DNA of 64,000 nt from JBGPEQ01 sp050180895 (GCA_050180895.1 JBFXDS010000006.1:124001-188000); one strand, 5' to 3'; positions 35,567 to 45,378 are shown, numbered from the stretch's first letter. Notes: a model not told the origin generated them from the sequence alone. Program-made: numbers and translations.

Positions 35567-35749
35567 CTACCCGCGTAAGACGATCATTCCGCTTCTCTGC
35601 TCAGCCGTGCGGATGTTCGTTTCGATCTCTTCGATGTCCTTGATGGTGTCGTTGCTCAAGCGAAATTCCAGCCCGGGAAGCTCATCGCTGTCCAGCGTCA
35701 CTTCTTCAGGCGGACTCTGATTGAGCGGCTCGCCTATTGGCTTGAACAT
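35567..35749 (-). CDS. Small acidic protein, partner of the protease-like gene
   Basis: 60 residues from ATG 35749, with a strong GGAGGGAGGG ribosome-binding site seven bases upstream, which makes the start convincing. About 13 acidic against 6 basic residues. It begins MFKPIGEPLNQSPPEEV, has a helical middle (TIKDIEEIETNIRTAE) and ends RSGMIVLRG. No cysteines and no signal peptide. It could be a substrate, an inhibitor or antitoxin of the protease-like protein, or a modified-peptide precursor. I do not recognise a family. Confidence 0.65.
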   Translation of the reverse strand: MFKPIGEPLNQSPPEEVTLDSDELPGLEFRLSNDTIKDIEEIETNIRTAEQRSGMIVLRG

Positions 35750-35921
35750 GCTACGCCCTCCCTCCGGGAGCTAGGTGGTCTTCCGCTATGCGGCAAGGCT
35801 GTCGACTGCAATGTTGCCTTTGACGCAAAGCAAAGGCTGGGCTCGTAAGCCATTGATAGGATTCTTTGATTTTCGCATTGCCCCAGAAAAGCTGCGGAAT
35901 CTCAAACGGTTAACGTTCAAG

Positions 35922-35950
35922 ATTATACCGAATGAGGAGGCATTTTGACA
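35922..35950 (-). promoter_or_regulatory. Sigma70-type promoter of the peptide/protease module
   Basis: On the minus strand TATAAT lies at 35927-35922, with TGTCAA (17-base spacer) or CTGTCA (18-base spacer) as the -35. The expected start near 35915 leaves a leader of about 165 bases before the peptide gene. The surrounding 250 bases are the most AT-rich of the window. Confidence 0.6.
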
Positions 35951-35998
35951 GAAAAAACTTGACAAGAGGTTCGAATCGCTTTGCCACGAGACCCAGCC

Positions 35999-37600
35999 CT
36001 AATGCCGGAAGTGCCTCACCCCCGTGAACACCATCGCCAGCCCTGCCTTGTCCGCCGCGGCGATCACCTCGTCGTCGCGCACGGAGCCGCCGGGCTGGAT
36101 CACGGCGGTGGCGCCGGCGCCGATCGCGGCCAGCAGGCCGTCGGCGAAGGGAAAGAAGGCGTCGGAGGCCACCACCGAGCCCTGCGTGCGCGCCGCCGCC
36201 GCGCCCCCCATCTCCCCTAGGGCCTCGGCGGCCGCCTGCGCCTTCAGCACGGCGATGCGCGCCGAGTCCACGCGGCTCATCTGCCCGGCGCCGATGCCCA
36301 CGGTGGCGCCCGCCTTCGCATAGACGATGGCGTTCGACTTCACATGCTTGGCCACGCGGAAGGCGAACAGCAGGTCCGAAAGCTCCGTGTCGTTGGGCGC
36401 GCGCTTCGTCACCACCTTGAGGTCGGCGGCGCCCACGCGCCCGTCGTCGCGCCCCTGCAGCAGATAGCCTCCGGCCACCGAGCGCAGGCTCATGCCGGTC
36501 GCGCCCGCATCGGGCATCCCGCCCGCCTCCAGGACCCGTAGGTTCGCCTTCGCCGCCAGCAGGCCGCGCGCCTCGGCCGTCACCTGGGGCGCGATGATCA
36601 CCTCCACGAACAGCTTGCCGATCGCCGCCGCCGTCGCCGCGTCGAGCGGCCGGTTCACCGCGATGATCCCGCCATAGGCGCTCAGGGGGTCACAGGCAAA
36701 AGCCCGCCGATAGGCCGTCGCCAGGTCGTCGGCCTCCGCCACGCCGCAGGGATTGGCGTGCTTGATGATGGCCACGGCCGGCCGCTCGAATTCCGCCGCC
36801 AGCTCGAAGGCCGCGTCGGTGTCGTTGAGGTTGTTGTAGCTGAGCTCCTTGCCCTGCAGCTGCGTCGCCGTGGCCACCCCCGGCTGCACGGTCGCGCCCG
36901 GCTCGATGGCCGCGTAGAAGGCCGCCGCCTGGTGCGGGTTCTCGCCATAGCGCAGCGCCTGCCGCCGGTGCGCCGCGATCGTCAGCAGCGGCGGCAGCGT
37001 CTCGCCCGCCGCGCGCTGCATCCAGCCGGCGATCGCCGCGTCATAGGCCGCCGTGTGGGCGAAGGCCGCGCGCGCCAGCCGCTCGCGTAAGCCGAGGCTC
37101 GTGGCGCCGTTCTGCGCGTCCATCTCCGCGCTCACGGCGGCATAGTCGGCCGCGTCCGTCACCACCGTCACGAAGGCGTGGTTCTTGGCCGCGGCGCGGA
37201 TCAGCGCCGGCCCGCCGATGTCGATGGTCTCGATGCAGGTCGCGCGGTCGGCGCCGCCGGCCACCGTTTCGGCGAAGGGGTAGAGGTTCACCGCCACCAG
37301 GTCGATCGGTCCGATCCCGTGCGCCGCCATCGCCGCCCGGTGCGCGGCCAGGTCGCGCCGCGCCAGGATCCCGCCATGCACCTTCGGGTGCAGCGTCTTC
37401 ACCCGCCCGTCCATCATCTCCGGCAGGCCGGTATAGTCCGCCACCTCCACCACCGGCAGCCCGGCCTCCCGCAGCGCCTTCGCCGAGCCCCCGGTCGACA
37501 GCAGCTCCACCCCCCGCCCAACCAGGAACCGCGCGAACGCGACCAGCCCCGTCTTGTCGGACACGGAGATCAGCGCGCGCACGATCGGCTGTTCGGCCAT
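35999..37600 (-). CDS. purH: Bifunctional AICAR formyltransferase / IMP cyclohydrolase
   Basis: 533 residues from ATG 37600 (MAEQPIVRALISVSDKTGL), the normal length. The IMP cyclohydrolase domain shows ELLSTGGSAKALREAG and MMDGRVKTLHPKVHGGIL; the transformylase domain has the KHANPCG motif and FAFRVAKHVKSNAIVYAK. It catalyses the last two steps of purine synthesis to IMP. The final 115 codons are duplicated as a decayed copy at 33483-33815, so the 3' end of this gene may have come in with the inserted module. The gene itself looks intact. Confidence 0.97.
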   Translation of the reverse strand: MAEQPIVRALISVSDKTGLVAFARFLVGRGVELLSTGGSAKALREAGLPVVEVADYTGLPEMMDGRVKTLHPKVHGGILARRDLAAHRAAMAAHGIGPIDLVAVNLYPFAETVAGGADRATCIETIDIGGPALIRAAAKNHAFVTVVTDAADYAAVSAEMDAQNGATSLGLRERLARAAFAHTAAYDAAIAGWMQRAAGETLPPLLTIAAHRRQALRYGENPHQAAAFYAAIEPGATVQPGVATATQLQGKELSYNNLNDTDAAFELAAEFERPAVAIIKHANPCGVAEADDLATAYRRAFACDPLSAYGGIIAVNRPLDAATAAAIGKLFVEVIIAPQVTAEARGLLAAKANLRVLEAGGMPDAGATGMSLRSVAGGYLLQGRDDGRVGAADLKVVTKRAPNDTELSDLLFAFRVAKHVKSNAIVYAKAGATVGIGAGQMSRVDSARIAVLKAQAAAEALGEMGGAAAARTQGSVVASDAFFPFADGLLAAIGAGATAVIQPGGSVRDDEVIAAADKAGLAMVFTGVRHFRH

Positions 37601-37651
37601 GGCCGGCTCAATACCCGCTGCCGCCGCCCGCGGCAACGCCCACCCGCCCCA

Positions 37652-37685
37652 TTGACAAATGTGCCGCTATGTTCATATAATGTTC
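37652..37685 (+). promoter_or_regulatory. Consensus sigma70 promoter with overlapping LexA (SOS) box
   Basis: TTGACA at 37652-37657, an 18-base spacer, then TATAAT at 37676-37681: both hexamers are perfect. Over the -10 lies GTTC-N7-GTTC (37671-37685), the established alphaproteobacterial LexA-binding sequence. Transcription would run rightward, and a CTCGGC/GCCGAG hairpin follows at about 37691. The next gene that way is the UDP-sugar dehydrogenase 600 bases on. It also lies about 70 bases upstream of purH on the other strand. Confidence 0.65.
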
Positions 37686-37759
37686 CTCACCTCGGCGGCA
37701 AGCCGAGCCGATCTTTGACATCGTGTATCCGCTTCCTCCACCGCCCCGCCGCGGCCGTC

Positions 37760-37936
37760 CCCGCTTGGCATAGGGAGTCATCGCTCGCTTTCGATGGTGT
37801 AGGGGCGAACGGCGTTCGCCCTCGTGCCGACACTCGCTCACCGGAACCCTGCCCCCGCCATCGCCGGGCGAGCGCCGCTCGCCCCTACACGCCCGTCCGA
37901 CGTGTCACTCCCCGCTGGGCATGGGGTCCTTCGCTC
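37760..37936. repeat. Dispersed palindromic repeat, copy 1
   Basis: A unit of about 170 bases containing GTAGGGGCGAACGGCGTTCG, and further on GGCGAGCGCCGCTCGCCCCT, forming an imperfect long palindrome. It recurs at 38044-38214 with about nine-tenths identity. Non-coding. Confidence 0.8.
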
Positions 37937-37953
37937 GTTTTCAACAACCGAAT

Positions 37954-38020
37954 GTTAGGGGCGACCCCACATGGTCGCCCCGGCGGCGCCGCACGGGCGC
38001 CCACGCGGGGGCGCCCCTAC
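37954..38020. repeat. Related palindromic element between the two repeat copies
   Basis: Starts GTTAGGGGCGACCCCACATG and ends GGGGGCGCCCCTAC; the ends are inverted relative to each other, as in the two larger repeat copies, but the internal sequence differs. Probably the same repeat family. Confidence 0.6.
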
Positions 38021-38043
38021 AGGGTGGTCAATCGAGGCCGCTC

Positions 38044-38214
38044 CCGCTGGACATGGGGTCCATCGCTCGCTCTCGATGGCGTAGGGGCGAACGGCGTTCG
38101 CCCTCGTGCCGACACCCCTCACCGGAACCCTACCCCCACCATCGCCGGGCGAGCGCCGCTCGCCCCTACACACGGTCCGGCGTGTCACTCTCCGCTGGAC
38201 ATGGGGTCCATCCG
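38044..38214. repeat. Dispersed palindromic repeat, copy 2
   Basis: Second copy of the unit at 37760-37936. It shares the ACATGGGGTCCATCGCTCGC start and the inverted GGGGCGAACGG / CCGCTCGCCCC ends. With copy 1 it fills the gap between the purH start and the dehydrogenase gene. Confidence 0.8.
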
Positions 38215-38303
38215 CGCATTCCGGTCCTCGGCCACTCCGGCGGCCCCCGTTGACAGTCCCCGCCGCCGGCCGCAAAGACGGGCACCTATCCCGGAGCCCC
38301 GCC

Positions 38304-39647
<1,344 letters not shown>

Positions 39648-39657
39648 GTCCGCCGCG

Positions 39658-41388
39658 CTACGGGCGCTTCGCCGACTTGGCCTCCCGCGTGATCGCCCAT
39701 TTGATCACGGCGTCGTCGTCGCGCTTGTCGCCGCTGACCACGATCTGCTGCGTCTTGCGAATCTCGGCGCGGCGGCCGAGATAGATGCTGTCGGCGAGGC
39801 TCACCGCGCCGCCCGCGGCCCGCAGGCGCCAGCCGGCGCCGCTCGCCAGGCGCAGCAGCACGGCCTGTCCGTTCTGCGCCAGCGAGGCCGTGACGTCCGG
39901 GTGCAGGTGGAAGCGGACGGCGAAGGGCCGCTGGCCGCCGCCGGCGAGCCGGTCCTCGCCGCGCAACTCGTCGCCGCCGGCGGAGAGGAACAGCCGGCGG
40001 CGGTGGATCAGGTCGAAGGTCTGCCGGTAGCCGTCATGGCTCAGCTCGAGCCAGACATTGCCGTCGGACTCGTCGCGGCGGCAGGTCACGGCGCGCGGTC
40101 CGCGCACCAGCCCGCCGGCGGCGGCGAACACGCTGGAGTTGGTGTCGTCGGCCACCAGGGTCGAGTGCGCCGCGGTGCTGCGCTGCGCCTGCCACCAGTC
40201 GCCGCGGCCGCTATGGGCGCCGCAGTTGACGATCAGCCGCTCGCGCCCGACGCTCATCTCGAACGACAGCGTCCCGGCATGGGCGTGGCGGTCGAAGCCC
40301 GCCGGCGCCGGCGCGCCGCTGTCGACGAGCACCAGTGTGCGGCTGGCGACGAGCCGCTCGAAGCCGCTGTCCACCGCCTCCTTGAGCGGCGCCGCCCGGC
40401 CGTTGGCGCGCGCCAGCGCCATGTCGACCAGCCAGTCCTCTTCCTCGTTGCTGTCGTTGAATAGCGCCAGGCGGCCGTCGCCATGCTGCAGCAGGCGGAG
40501 GATCTGCGTCATCCCCCGGATCGTCTCCTCGAGACCCGCTGGCAGCGGTTGCTCGGCGGCGGTCAGGGCCGAGCGGAGGCCGGTGAGCAGGCGAAGCAGG
40601 GCGAAGAGCGCCGAGGGGCTGCGCTCGCGATGGCCGCCGTCGCCGAGGAACTGGCGCGCGAGCTCGCGCTCCAGCAGGCGGCGGCCGCGCAGGACATGGC
40701 CGGCGCCGCGCGGCAGCGCCAGCCCCGCCTGCATCAGCCCCGCGATCGCCGCCAGCAAGGCGCTGCCGCCGAGTCCGCCGGGCAGCGCGCGCGCCAGGTG
40801 GCTCGCCTGGCGGGAAACGCTCAGCAGGAAGCGGCCGCGGAACAGCGCATCGGCCGCCACCCCGAGGAACTCGTAGTGGGACATCCAGGCTCCGAGCCGC
40901 TGTCCGATCACGTCGGGGCGCCAAGCCAGCGCGTCCCAGTCGTGGCAATCGTCGATCCAGCGGCTGACCAGCTCGCGGGCGGTACGACGGCCGGCCTCGC
41001 CGCTCGCGGCGCGAAGATCGCGCAGCCATTCGAACCGATGCAGCTCCTCGAGCCAGGACGGGCGCGCCCCGATAGGCGCCCACAGCGGCGCCGGGTCGCG
41101 GATGCTCTGTCCGCCGAACGCGAAGACCCCCTGGCTGATCGCAGCGCCGCGGGCCGCGTCGCCCGGCCAGCTGTCGGCCAGCGGCACCGGCGCGGGTCCG
41201 ATCGCGACGCGCGCCGGCAGCAGCAGGCGATAGAGCCGGCTCCCGAACAGCGGCGTGCGCAGGTCGTACCAGATCCGGTTCCACAGCATGTCCGCCGGCA
41301 GGCGCAGGCGGGCGCGCAACCCGGAGGCGATCGGCTTCGACGGCCGTCGGCGGGCCGGCCTCGCGGCCGATTCGGCCATGGCGCTCAC
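39658..41388 (-). CDS. Heparinase II/III-like protein
   Basis: 576 residues from GTG 41388, which overlaps the rpe stop in GTGA; ATG 41379 is an alternative. The N-terminal helical (alpha/alpha toroid) part includes WLEELHRFEWLRDL, and the C-terminal beta-sandwich has GFDRHAHAGTLSFEMSVG and STLVADDTNSSV, typical of heparinase II/III family proteins. No secretion signal is evident. It is regularly found beside rpe and purH in alphaproteobacteria; the polysaccharide it acts on is unknown. Confidence 0.9.
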   Translation of the reverse strand: MSAMAESAARPARRRPSKPIASGLRARLRLPADMLWNRIWYDLRTPLFGSRLYRLLLPARVAIGPAPVPLADSWPGDAARGAAISQGVFAFGGQSIRDPAPLWAPIGARPSWLEELHRFEWLRDLRAASGEAGRRTARELVSRWIDDCHDWDALAWRPDVIGQRLGAWMSHYEFLGVAADALFRGRFLLSVSRQASHLARALPGGLGGSALLAAIAGLMQAGLALPRGAGHVLRGRRLLERELARQFLGDGGHRERSPSALFALLRLLTGLRSALTAAEQPLPAGLEETIRGMTQILRLLQHGDGRLALFNDSNEEEDWLVDMALARANGRAAPLKEAVDSGFERLVASRTLVLVDSGAPAPAGFDRHAHAGTLSFEMSVGRERLIVNCGAHSGRGDWWQAQRSTAAHSTLVADDTNSSVFAAAGGLVRGPRAVTCRRDESDGNVWLELSHDGYRQTFDLIHRRRLFLSAGGDELRGEDRLAGGGQRPFAVRFHLHPDVTASLAQNGQAVLLRLASGAGWRLRAAGGAVSLADSIYLGRRAEIRKTQQIVVSGDKRDDDAVIKWAITREAKSAKRP

Positions 41389-42062
41389 GCGTCCGCCTGC
41401 CGCAGCCGCCGGATATTGCCGACATAGGCGGCGCTGCCGCCGGCGAAGCTCGCGGTGCCCGCCACCAGCACGTCGGCACCGGCGGCAACGGCCAGCGCCC
41501 CCGTCTCTTCATTGATGCCGCCATCGACTTCCAGGTCGATGACCCGGCCGTTGCCGGTCACCGCGTCGATGCGGTCCCGCAGGATACGGATCTTATCCAG
41601 CTGGGCGGCAATGAACTTCTGGCCGCCGAATCCGGGATTCACGGTCATAACCAGGATCAGGTCGATGTCGCCGATCACGCCCTCGACCGCGATCGGCGGG
41701 GTCGCCGGGTTGAGCGACACGCCGGCCTTCTTGCCGAGCGATTTGATCAGCTGCACGGTGCGGTGAAGATGCGGGCCGGCCTCGGGATGAACGGTGATGA
41801 TGTCGGCGCCGGCCTTGGCGAAGGCGGGCACGTACGGATCGACCGGCGATATCATCAGATGCACGTCGAACGGCAGCTTGCTGTGCGGCCGCAGCGCTTC
41901 GACGACCGCCGGTCCGACGGTGAGATTGGGCACGAAATGGCCGTCCATCACGTCGATGTGGATGTAATCGGCGCCGGCCGCCGTGATCGCCCTCACTTCG
42001 TCGCCCAGGCGGGAAAAGTCCGCCGACAGGATGGACGGAGCGATTCGCGTAGGCTGGCGCAT
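41385..42062 (-). CDS. rpe: Ribulose-phosphate 3-epimerase
   Basis: 225 residues. TIM-barrel motifs APSILSADFSRLG, YIHIDVMDGHFVPNLT, VMTVNPGFGGQ and EVDGGINEETG contain the metal-binding His and Asp residues and the two catalytic aspartates. It interconverts ribulose 5-phosphate and xylulose 5-phosphate in the pentose phosphate and Calvin pathways. Followed by the heparinase-like gene with a four-base overlap; about 50 bases after rsmB. Confidence 0.97.
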   Translation of the reverse strand: MRQPTRIAPSILSADFSRLGDEVRAITAAGADYIHIDVMDGHFVPNLTVGPAVVEALRPHSKLPFDVHLMISPVDPYVPAFAKAGADIITVHPEAGPHLHRTVQLIKSLGKKAGVSLNPATPPIAVEGVIGDIDLILVMTVNPGFGGQKFIAAQLDKIRILRDRIDAVTGNGRVIDLEVDGGINEETGALAVAAGADVLVAGTASFAGGSAAYVGNIRRLRQADA

Positions 42063-42113
42063 GTCGGGTTACCTAACAGGTAGCGCGGAGTGCCGCAAGC
42101 GCACCCTGCCCGC

Positions 42114-43415
42114 TCAGCGTCGCCGGAGCCGAGCCGCGAAGAATCCATCGATTCCGCCGAGCTCGCCGAGATGGCAGGGCAGCGTACGGAGATCGCCTGC
42201 AGGGGTGACGAACTCGGGTTGTCCGCCGACCTCCGCCGCATCGATGGGCACGCGTTCCATCGCCGCGTTGCTGTGAAGCAAGGCGGCGATGTGATCCGCT
42301 CCTTCCGGCGGCTGCAACGAGCAGGTGCAGTAGACGATCACGCCGCCCGGTTTCACCATCGAGACGGCGGCCTGCAGCAGCCGGTCCTGCAGCGCCGTCA
42401 GCTTGGCGATGTCGTCGGGCTGCTTGAGCCAGGGCACGTCCGGGTGCCGCCGGATGGTCCCGGTCGCCGAGCAGGGGGCGTCGAGCAGAACGGCATCGAC
42501 CGGCTGCTCCGGCTGCCAGCGCGACGCGTCGGCAACCACCGCTGCGGCGCTGAGCTCCAGCCGTGCTAGGTTGCCGCGAAGCCGCTCCAGACGCGGCGCC
42601 GACCGGTCGACGGCGATGACTTCCGCGCCGGCGGCGGCCAGCTGCGCGGTCTTGCCACCGGGCGCCGCGCACAGATCGATCACCCTCCGACCGGCGACAT
42701 CGCCGAGCAGCCGCGCCGGCAGGGCGGCGGCGGCATCCTGCACCCACCAGGCGCCCGTCTCGAAGCCCGGCAGGGATTCGATCCGGCCGTCGGGCGGCAG
42801 CCGCAGACTGCCCGTCGGCAGCAGCGTCGCGCCCAGACGGTCGCGCCAAGCCGGCGCATCATTTTTCACTGTGAGGTCGAGGGGCGGTTCTTGCAGATGC
42901 GCTGCGGTGATCGCCGCCGCTGTGTCGACCCCATAGGCGCCGGTCCAGGAGTTCCAGAGCCAGACCGGGACGTTCAGCGAGGGCGCGGCGGTGCGCTCGA
43001 GCAGCACCATGCGTTCGCGGTCTACCCGACGGAGGATCGCATTGATCAGGCCCTTATAGCCGGCCTCGCCACCGCGCGCGGCGATGAGTGACACCGTGGT
43101 GTCGACGGCCGCATGCGGCGGCGTGTCGAGGAACAGCAATTGGCAGATGCCCAGCCGCAGCAGCGTGCGGGCCGCGGCGGCGCGACGCGGCAGCGGTCGC
43201 TCGACGCAGAGGTCGATGATGGCATCGATGCGGCCCAGCCGGCGCAGCGTGGTCGCCGCCAGCAGGCGCATGAAGGCTCGGTCGCGCGTCGGAAGCGCGG
43301 CGTTGGTGACGTCCGCCAGCGCTTCGTCGAGCGGCCGTCGTCGGTCGAGCACGGTCTGCAGGACGTCGAAGGCAATGGCGCGCGCCGACGACACGCCCGC
43401 CGGCGCCGCCGGCAT
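42114..43415 (-). CDS. rsmB: 16S rRNA (cytosine-967-C5)-methyltransferase
   Basis: 433 residues from ATG 43415 (MPAAPAGVSSARAIAFDVL); the frame extends much further upstream, but that part lies antisense-like within htpX. Residues 10-140 are a NusB-like RNA-binding domain. The methyltransferase part has IDLCAAPGGKTAQLA (SAM binding), DAPCSATGTIRRHPD (motif IV) and VYCTCSLQPPE with the catalytic Cys (motif VI). It methylates C967 of 16S rRNA. Eight bases separate it from the htpX stop. Confidence 0.95.
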   Translation of the reverse strand: MPAAPAGVSSARAIAFDVLQTVLDRRRPLDEALADVTNAALPTRDRAFMRLLAATTLRRLGRIDAIIDLCVERPLPRRAAAARTLLRLGICQLLFLDTPPHAAVDTTVSLIAARGGEAGYKGLINAILRRVDRERMVLLERTAAPSLNVPVWLWNSWTGAYGVDTAAAITAAHLQEPPLDLTVKNDAPAWRDRLGATLLPTGSLRLPPDGRIESLPGFETGAWWVQDAAAALPARLLGDVAGRRVIDLCAAPGGKTAQLAAAGAEVIAVDRSAPRLERLRGNLARLELSAAAVVADASRWQPEQPVDAVLLDAPCSATGTIRRHPDVPWLKQPDDIAKLTALQDRLLQAAVSMVKPGGVIVYCTCSLQPPEGADHIAALLHSNAAMERVPIDAAEVGGQPEFVTPAGDLRTLPCHLGELGGIDGFFAARLRRR

Positions 43416-43423
43416 CCGGCCGC

Positions 43424-44311
43424 TTATCCCCACGGTCCGCGCTGTTGGCGGAGAGGTGCGTCGCCCATCGCCCGCGCCAGCTCCTGCAGCCGGCGGATGC
43501 GGTTCTCGGTGCTGGGATGGGTGGAAAACAAACCGTCCACGGCGCGCGCATGCAGCGGGTTGATGATGAACAGATGCGCGGTCGCCGGGTTGGCCTCGGC
43601 GGCCGGATTGTCGACGCGCAGGGCCGTGTTGTGGATCTTGGCCAGGGCCGAGGCCAGCGACATCGGGTCGCTGGAGATCTCGGCGCCGGTCCGGTCGGCC
43701 TCGTACTCGCGCGAGCGGCTGATCGCGAACTGCACGAGCATGGCGGCAATAGGCGCGACGAGCATGGCGACCAGCGCGCCGACGGCACCGAGCGGGTTGC
43801 CGCGGCTGTCGCGGCTGCCCACGAAGAAGAAGGCGAAATTGCCGAGCATGCCGATGGCGCCGGCGAGCGTCGCGGTGATCGTCATGGTCAGCGTGTCGCG
43901 GTTCTTCACATGCGCCAGCTCGTGGGCCAGCACGCCCGCGACCTCGCGGTCGTCCAGGCGCTGGAGCAGCCCGGTCGTCACGGCCACCGCGGCGTTCTGC
44001 GGATTGCGGCCGGTGGCAAAGGCGTTCGGCTGATCGTTCTGCATGATGTAGACGCGCGGCATGGGCAGCTGCGCCTGCTCCGCCAGCCGCGCCACCGTCG
44101 CATATAGACCGGGCACGCTGCGCGCGTCGACCTCCTGGGCGCCGTGCATGCGCAGGAGGACCTTGTCGGAATTCCAATAAGCGAAGAAATTCATGCCGAG
44201 CGCGATGAGAAACGCGATCGTCATGCCGCCCTGCCCGCCGATGAGGTACCCCACGGCGAGAAACAGGCCCGTCATCGCGGCCAAGAGCAGGGCGGTGCGG
44301 GCGTAGTTCAT
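43424..44311 (-). CDS. htpX: Membrane zinc metalloprotease HtpX
   Basis: 295 residues. Two hydrophobic N-terminal helices (residues 5-50), then the HExxH zinc site in VLAHELAHVKNRDT, two further membrane segments, and the third ligand region SREYEADRTGAEIS. HtpX degrades misfolded membrane proteins together with FtsH. First gene of the htpX-rsmB-rpe-heparinase series. Sequence and length are standard. Confidence 0.96.
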   Translation of the reverse strand: MNYARTALLLAAMTGLFLAVGYLIGGQGGMTIAFLIALGMNFFAYWNSDKVLLRMHGAQEVDARSVPGLYATVARLAEQAQLPMPRVYIMQNDQPNAFATGRNPQNAAVAVTTGLLQRLDDREVAGVLAHELAHVKNRDTLTMTITATLAGAIGMLGNFAFFFVGSRDSRGNPLGAVGALVAMLVAPIAAMLVQFAISRSREYEADRTGAEISSDPMSLASALAKIHNTALRVDNPAAEANPATAHLFIINPLHARAVDGLFSTHPSTENRIRRLQELARAMGDAPLRQQRGPWG

Positions 44312-44411
44312 TTCACCTCCAGTGTTGTCGATTTGATCCGCTCATTAGTTGGGGGGCGTCGGATGCAGATCAAGTCTAGCGCGTCGATGCCTCCGGGCTT
44401 ATCTTTTCAGC

Positions 44412-44570
44412 ATGCCGAGCACGCCCAAGGAAACGCTTTCCGTCCCGCCGAAGCCGCCAGCGCGGTCGGCCGAGACCGCTGCGCGGCCGAAGGAGATCGG
44501 CGGTCCGCAGGGACCGGAGCCGACGCGCTATGGCGATTGGGAAAATAATGGCCGCTGCACCGACTTCTGA
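44412..44570 (+). CDS. DUF1674 protein, SDHAF4-like succinate dehydrogenase assembly factor
   Basis: 52 residues from ATG 44412. The C-terminal EIGGPQGPEPTRYGDWENNG followed by RCTDF is the DUF1674/SDHAF4 signature. In mitochondria SDHAF4 binds flavinylated SdhA and promotes its assembly. Here it is divergent from htpX by 100 bases, with no sdh genes nearby. Its last codons overlap the start of the next gene at 44548. Confidence 0.92.
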   Translation: MPSTPKETLSVPPKPPARSAETAARPKEIGGPQGPEPTRYGDWENNGRCTDF

Positions 44571-45378
44571 CCGGCGGTTGCTGCGGCCGGCGGTCGTGTT
44601 GGCGCTTGTCCTGCTCCTGAGCGTGCCGGTCGGCGCGTCCGTGCGCGCCGACGACAATGTTGACAATGTTTATGTGCAGCAGGAAGGCACGCCGATCGTC
44701 AGCAAGCCCGGCGTCGGCGGCAAGATCCTCGGCTGGGTCGGCACCGGCTTTCCCCTCACGGTTCACGGCCGCGAGGGCGACTGGCTCGAGGTCTCGAGTT
44801 CGCTCCTGAACTTTCCGAGTGCAAGCCTGTGGGTGCCGGCGGCACGAGTCGGCGATCACCTGCCCGGGGCGTTCGACATCGCCTACGCGCCGGATGCGCA
44901 ACCTGTCGGACCGGGCGGCGCGCTTTTCCGGCTCGAAATCGGCGGCGCCCCGGATACGCGCGTTCGCGCCAATTGCCGCGCCGAGCAGGGTCGCGACGAT
45001 GCGTTTCGCAGGATCATCGACGACGTGCCGGCAACGCTCGAGGTCGACGGCGATGCCGTCGACTGCGTCGTGCGCAAGCTCGAATCCGACGGCTGGATCG
45101 ACGTCGCCCTGCGGGCGCCCGATGGCACGATCGTCGCCGGCGCCGGCACTTACGCGCGCCGCGGCGCCGTACGCGTGCGCAGCGACGGCTCCTGGGGCGG
45201 CGCCGCCGGCTTTGTCCTGCCGGCCAGGTTCGTCCTTTTCAAGGATCCGTCGAAGATCGACTTGCCGTCCGGCGGCCCAGTCCCGCCGCTCGGCAACCCG
45301 GTGCCACCCCTCGGAAGTTCGGTCCCGCCGCTCGGCAATCCGGTGCCGCCACTGGCTTCGCCAACCGCGGCACCGTAG
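44548..45378 (+). CDS. Secreted SH3-domain-like protein with proline-rich tail
   Basis: 276 residues from ATG 44548, overlapping the SDHAF4-like gene by 23 bases; an upstream ATG at 44530 is also in frame. Signal peptide RPAVVLALVLLLSVPVGASV with cleavage near VRA-DD. Residues 40-100 look like a bacterial SH3 domain (EGTPIVSKPGVGGKILGWV, GDWLEVSS, SLWVPAARV). A second beta-rich domain follows, and the tail has four PVPPLG-type repeats. A periplasmic or surface role is likely; function unknown. Confidence 0.72.
   Translation: MAAAPTSDRRLLRPAVVLALVLLLSVPVGASVRADDNVDNVYVQQEGTPIVSKPGVGGKILGWVGTGFPLTVHGREGDWLEVSSSLLNFPSASLWVPAARVGDHLPGAFDIAYAPDAQPVGPGGALFRLEIGGAPDTRVRANCRAEQGRDDAFRRIIDDVPATLEVDGDAVDCVVRKLESDGWIDVALRAPDGTIVAGAGTYARRGAVRVRSDGSWGGAAGFVLPARFVLFKDPSKIDLPSGGPVPPLGNPVPPLGSSVPPLGNPVPPLASPTAAP

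Noticed and set aside
35960..35985. GGTTCGAATC, resembling a tRNA T-loop at the edge of the inserted module
   Set aside because: The flanking bases do not pair as a T-stem and no other tRNA part is present; not accepted as an attachment site.
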